Shown here: piece by piece, positions 6,196 to 8,048 of the stretch
Layout of the letters: each line of letters opens with the position of its first letter
How positions within the stretch are numbered: position 1 is the first letter of the stretch
Notes under the pieces: generated by a model
The model's input: the letters and a program-made list of their open reading frames with translations, nothing else
Databases searched by the model: none
Told to the model about the DNA's origin: nothing
Position numbers and translations under genes: made by a program
NCBI GenBank assembly: GCA_030950875.1
Contig: JAUZQS010000233.1
Coordinates: 1-8,048, forward strand
Reading direction: 5' to 3'
Length of the DNA: 8,048 nucleotides
From: Mariprofundaceae bacterium
GTDB taxonomy: Bacteria; Pseudomonadota; Zetaproteobacteria; Mariprofundales; Mariprofundaceae

Positions 6196-6843
6196 ATGAA
6201 GCATAAGATTCAAGCGGTTTTATTGGATATGGATGGCACATTGGTTGATGCCTTTGCACCCATTGTCCGCGCCATGAATCAAACCTTGCAAGAGTTCGGC
6301 TTGGAAACAATGTCCGAATTGGATATTCGTCGCCATACGGGTAAAGGTGATTGCAGCATGCTATCCCTATTTGGCAGGCAAAAAGAAGAAGCTGGAAAGC
6401 GTTTCTTAGAAATCCATGATGAAGATTATTTTACAGGGATTTTTCCACTTACAGGTGCAAATGAATTATTAACTTGGTTGCAGGATAAGCATATGCCAGC
6501 CGCTATTGTCACCAGCAAAGGTCAATACCGTGCTGAAGAACAATTGGCTCATTTGGGTTGGTCCGATAAAATTCATACGGTGGTAGGAAAACTAGATGGT
6601 CGCGCCAATAAACCAGATCCAGAAAGCCTATTGATAGCCTGTGACACATTACAAATAAACCCTGAAAAGACGATCATGGTTGGTGATGGTATTGCCGATA
6701 TGAAAGCTGCCAAACGTGCCGCAAGTACTGGCATTGGCATCACAACATCTTTCTCTTCTAGTGAGCTTGACGAAGCGGGCGCAACAGAGACTTTTCCAAC
6801 CTTGATTGAGGTTTATGCATGGCTGAAAACACAGATACACTGA
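6196..6843 (+). CDS. HAD-superfamily phosphatase, phosphoglycolate phosphatase-like
   Basis: A 215-residue haloacid-dehalogenase hydrolase with a helical cap of the Gph/PpaX kind. Motif I is LLDMDGTLVD, with nucleophile D11 and general acid/base D13. Motif II is VTSKG (105-109), the motif III lysine is K139 (NKPDPES), and motif IV is VGDGIADMKAA (162-172) with D164 and D168 for Mg2+. All catalytic residues are present. The substrate could be phosphoglycolate, pyrophosphate or another small phosphoester; sequence does not decide. The ATG is 5 bases after the dat stop with no evident ribosome site, so reinitiation after dat is likely. The start must precede D11, and 6196 gives the normal N-terminus. 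The last 25 bases overlap hslO. Confidence 0.88.
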   Translation: MKHKIQAVLLDMDGTLVDAFAPIVRAMNQTLQEFGLETMSELDIRRHTGKGDCSMLSLFGRQKEEAGKRFLEIHDEDYFTGIFPLTGANELLTWLQDKHMPAAIVTSKGQYRAEEQLAHLGWSDKIHTVVGKLDGRANKPDPESLLIACDTLQINPEKTIMVGDGIADMKAAKRAASTGIGITTSFSSSELDEAGATETFPTLIEVYAWLKTQIH

Positions 6844-7661
6844 TTCGCTTCTTATTGCCCGAAGCACATACCCGTGGTGCCATTATTCGCGGCACGCATA
6901 TTGTCGAAAAAGCCATATCCATGCATGGACTAAGTGGCACTCCCGCAGAAATGATGGGCAGAACACTGTTGGCATCCATTGTTTTATTGAGTGTAAGTAA
7001 AGGCGGTGTGCGTCAGGTCTTGCAGCTTGATAGCCATCCTAGTCAATCCCATGCACCTATCCGTCGTATATTGGCAGAAGCTCGTCCAGGCCATGTCCGA
7101 GGCTACCTTAACTGGCAAGAAGACCATGCAGGGCATCGCAACAAACAAGAAACCGGTATTTCTGCATGGATGGGGCGACCATTGCATATATCTACTGTAC
7201 GGGATATGGGGATTGGTACACCCTATGTTTCTACCATTGAGCATGATTCAGAATATCTCGCCGATCATATCTTGCATTACCTTAATCAGTCAGTACAAAT
7301 ACAGGCCGATATTATTTTAACACCCGACTTAGCACTATTTATCGAAGCGATGCCAGGTTGCCAAGAAAAAGACTGGTTTGAAGCTGTAAAGGCCATGGCG
7401 GCTATTAAGGACGATGCCTTGATCAATGATGATCCCGAGGCATTGTTGCATGGCTTTGATCATTTAAAATGCAAGGTTGTCGGTCATGATGATGACAGCT
7501 ACGAATGTGGTTGTAGTGTTGAAAAAATGGCCAATGCATTGACAGGTATTTCACGAAATGAATTGCAGGACTTAGCAGATGACGAAGGTAATGTTACGGT
7601 TTCCTGTCAATATTGTAGTAACCACTACACTATCGCTATCGACAATATTCAAGAAAACTAA
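6819..7661 (+). CDS. hslO: Hsp33 redox-regulated chaperone HslO
   Basis: Hsp33 is a cytoplasmic holdase. When oxidised at its zinc centre it unfolds, dimerises and binds unfolding proteins. The 280 residues match the family length. The N-terminal substrate-binding domain includes GRTLLASIVLLS (47-58), a long GGVRQVLQLDS stretch, and the glycine-rich ISAWMGRP / GIGTPYVSTIEH region. The C-terminal redox switch is complete: C230-x-C232 (YECGCSVE) and C263-x-x-C266 (VSCQYCSNHY), the zinc ligands. The start is set by GAGG (6808-6811), 7 bases upstream, inside the HAD gene. It is the last gene of the run. Placement beside a peroxiredoxin fits an oxidative-stress role, although the gene is probably co-transcribed with the wall genes. 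Confidence 0.96.
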   Translation: MAENTDTLIRFLLPEAHTRGAIIRGTHIVEKAISMHGLSGTPAEMMGRTLLASIVLLSVSKGGVRQVLQLDSHPSQSHAPIRRILAEARPGHVRGYLNWQEDHAGHRNKQETGISAWMGRPLHISTVRDMGIGTPYVSTIEHDSEYLADHILHYLNQSVQIQADIILTPDLALFIEAMPGCQEKDWFEAVKAMAAIKDDALINDDPEALLHGFDHLKCKVVGHDDDSYECGCSVEKMANALTGISRNELQDLADDEGNVTVSCQYCSNHYTIAIDNIQEN

Positions 7662-7727
7662 TAAAAACTCATAAAAACTCATAAAAACTCATAAAAACTC
7701 ATAAAAACCCATAAAAACTCATAAAAA
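7661..7727 (+). repeat. Tandem 10-base repeat (ATAAAAACTC), six units plus partial
   Basis: Units begin at 7661, 7671, 7681, 7691, 7701 and 7711, each exactly 10 bases. The fifth has one change (CTC to CCC), and a seventh unit decays into the A-run of the terminator. The first base is also the last base of the hslO stop. Each unit has an A5 tract, so A-tracts recur every 10 bases, close to one helical turn, a pattern expected to bend DNA. Because the unit contains TAA and 10 is not a multiple of 3, it places stops in all three plus-strand frames. Confidence 0.95.
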
Positions 7728-7754
7728 AAAGCGGCCTGATTACTCAGACCGCTT
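7723..7754 (-). terminator. Rho-independent terminator of the peroxiredoxin gene, possibly bidirectional
   Basis: The inverted repeat AAGCGG-c-CTGA (7729-7739) and TCAG-a-CCGCTT (7744-7754) forms a 10-bp stem with one C/A mismatch and a TTAC loop. On the minus strand it is followed by eight T (complement of 7730-7723), a classic terminator for the peroxiredoxin, whose stop is at 7785. On the plus strand the following bases (TTAAAATC) give only a weak U-tract, so it would stop hslO transcripts less well. Confidence 0.85.
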
Positions 7755-7784
7755 AAAATCATACCAAAAAGGTAACTATTCAGC

Positions 7785-8048
7785 TTACAGCTTATCTGCT
7801 TCCGAAGCCAAGTAAGAAGCCACGCCATCAGCATCGGCAACCATACCTTTATCACCTTTATTCCAACCAGCAGGACAAACTTCGCCATGCTCTTCATGGA
7901 ATTGAAGCGCATCAATCATGCGTAACATCTCATCTACGTTACGACCCAATGGCAGGTGATTCACGACTTGATGCATCACGCCACCCTCTTTATCAATCAA
8001 GAAAGAACCACGGAAAGCCACGCCAGCATCAGCAAATTCAACATCATA
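7785..8048 (-). CDS. 2-Cys peroxiredoxin (AhpC/TSA family), N-terminus off window
   Basis: The minus strand encodes the last 87 residues and the stop of a typical 2-Cys peroxiredoxin, which reduces peroxides using thiols. Seen: AFRGSFLIDKEG, the HQVVNHLPLGRNVDEMLRMIDALQ region in its usual order, and the resolving cysteine in HGEVCPAGW (visible residue 58), followed by the C-terminal arm. The peroxidatic cysteine lies in the missing first part, about 110 residues by family length. The GEVCPAGW form is closer to thioredoxin-peroxidase types than to E. coli AhpC (GEVCPAKW). The frame stays open to the window edge; GTG at 8021-8019 is internal, not the start. It converges on hslO and ends at the hairpin at 7723-7754. 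Confidence 0.95.
   Translation of the reverse strand, partial: YDVEFADAGVAFRGSFLIDKEGGVMHQVVNHLPLGRNVDEMLRMIDALQFHEEHGEVCPAGWNKGDKGMVADADGVASYLASEADKL

Larger units (their letters stand above)
795..7661 (+). other. Probable eight-gene operon, mltB to hslO
   Basis: Eight same-strand genes follow with almost no spacing. mltB/rlpA overlap by 8 bases, rlpA-LOG are 3 apart, LOG-pseudouridine synthase abut (TAGATG), dacA/dat overlap by 4 (ATGA), dat-HAD are 5 apart, and HAD/hslO overlap by 25. Only the gap before dacA (4102-4145, 44 bases) is longer; it has a strong ribosome site and no hairpin I could see. Co-transcription is inferred from this spacing. Internal promoters, for example before dacA or hslO, remain possible. 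Confidence 0.7.

Noticed and set aside
7679..7915. Minus-strand 78-residue open frame ending in repeated FYEFL-like residues
   Set aside because: The tail is just translation of the 10-base repeat and the rest is out of frame with the clear peroxiredoxin.
1..8048. A new defence, mobile or biosynthetic system
   Set aside because: Every sizeable gene belongs to a known housekeeping or envelope family; there is no transposase, nuclease, toxin-antitoxin pair, phage gene or CRISPR array. The novelty here is in boundaries and non-coding repeats.

Overview
The window looks like part of a proteobacterial chromosome. It is compactly coded, AT-leaning by eye (not counted), and carries a Gram-negative cell-envelope gene set: an MltB-type lytic transglycosylase, an RlpA lipoprotein with a SPOR domain, and a DacA-type carboxypeptidase. 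The mltB-rlpA-dacA grouping is familiar from Gammaproteobacteria and relatives. I cannot fix the genus from sequence alone; a gamma- or zetaproteobacterium is a guess.

Layout. Positions 1-480 hold the start of a minus-strand gene for a spermidine-synthase-like Rossmann protein, whose C-terminus lies off the window. A 314-base divergent intergenic region (481-794) carries a two-hairpin inverted repeat resembling REP/REPIN-type elements. Eight tightly packed plus-strand genes then fill 795-7661: mltB, rlpA, a LOG-family phosphoribohydrolase, an RluA-family pseudouridine synthase, dacA, a D-amino-acid aminotransferase (dat), a HAD phosphatase, and hslO (Hsp33). Junctions are overlaps of 4-25 bases or gaps of 0-5 bases, except a 44-base gap before dacA, so this is probably one operon. 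The 3' end (7661-7784) holds six copies of a 10-base A-tract repeat and a hairpin terminator. A convergent minus-strand 2-Cys peroxiredoxin, missing its N-terminus, occupies 7785-8048.

How the genes fit together. MltB and RlpA cut peptidoglycan glycan strands, and DacA removes the terminal D-Ala from stem pentapeptides. Dat is translationally coupled to DacA and could convert D-Ala and D-Glu, so the central genes form a wall-remodelling and D-amino-acid module. The LOG, pseudouridine synthase and HAD genes look like housekeeping or salvage passengers. Hsp33 and the facing peroxiredoxin are both oxidative-stress proteins.

I see no CRISPR array, tRNA, rRNA, transposase, phage gene or evident defence system. 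The signals most worth checking are non-coding or at gene boundaries: the REPIN-like pair with compensatory stem changes, a mini-ORF over the mltB start that may allow two signal-peptide forms, the phased A-tract repeat after hslO, and a GC-rich inverted repeat in the rlpA linker.
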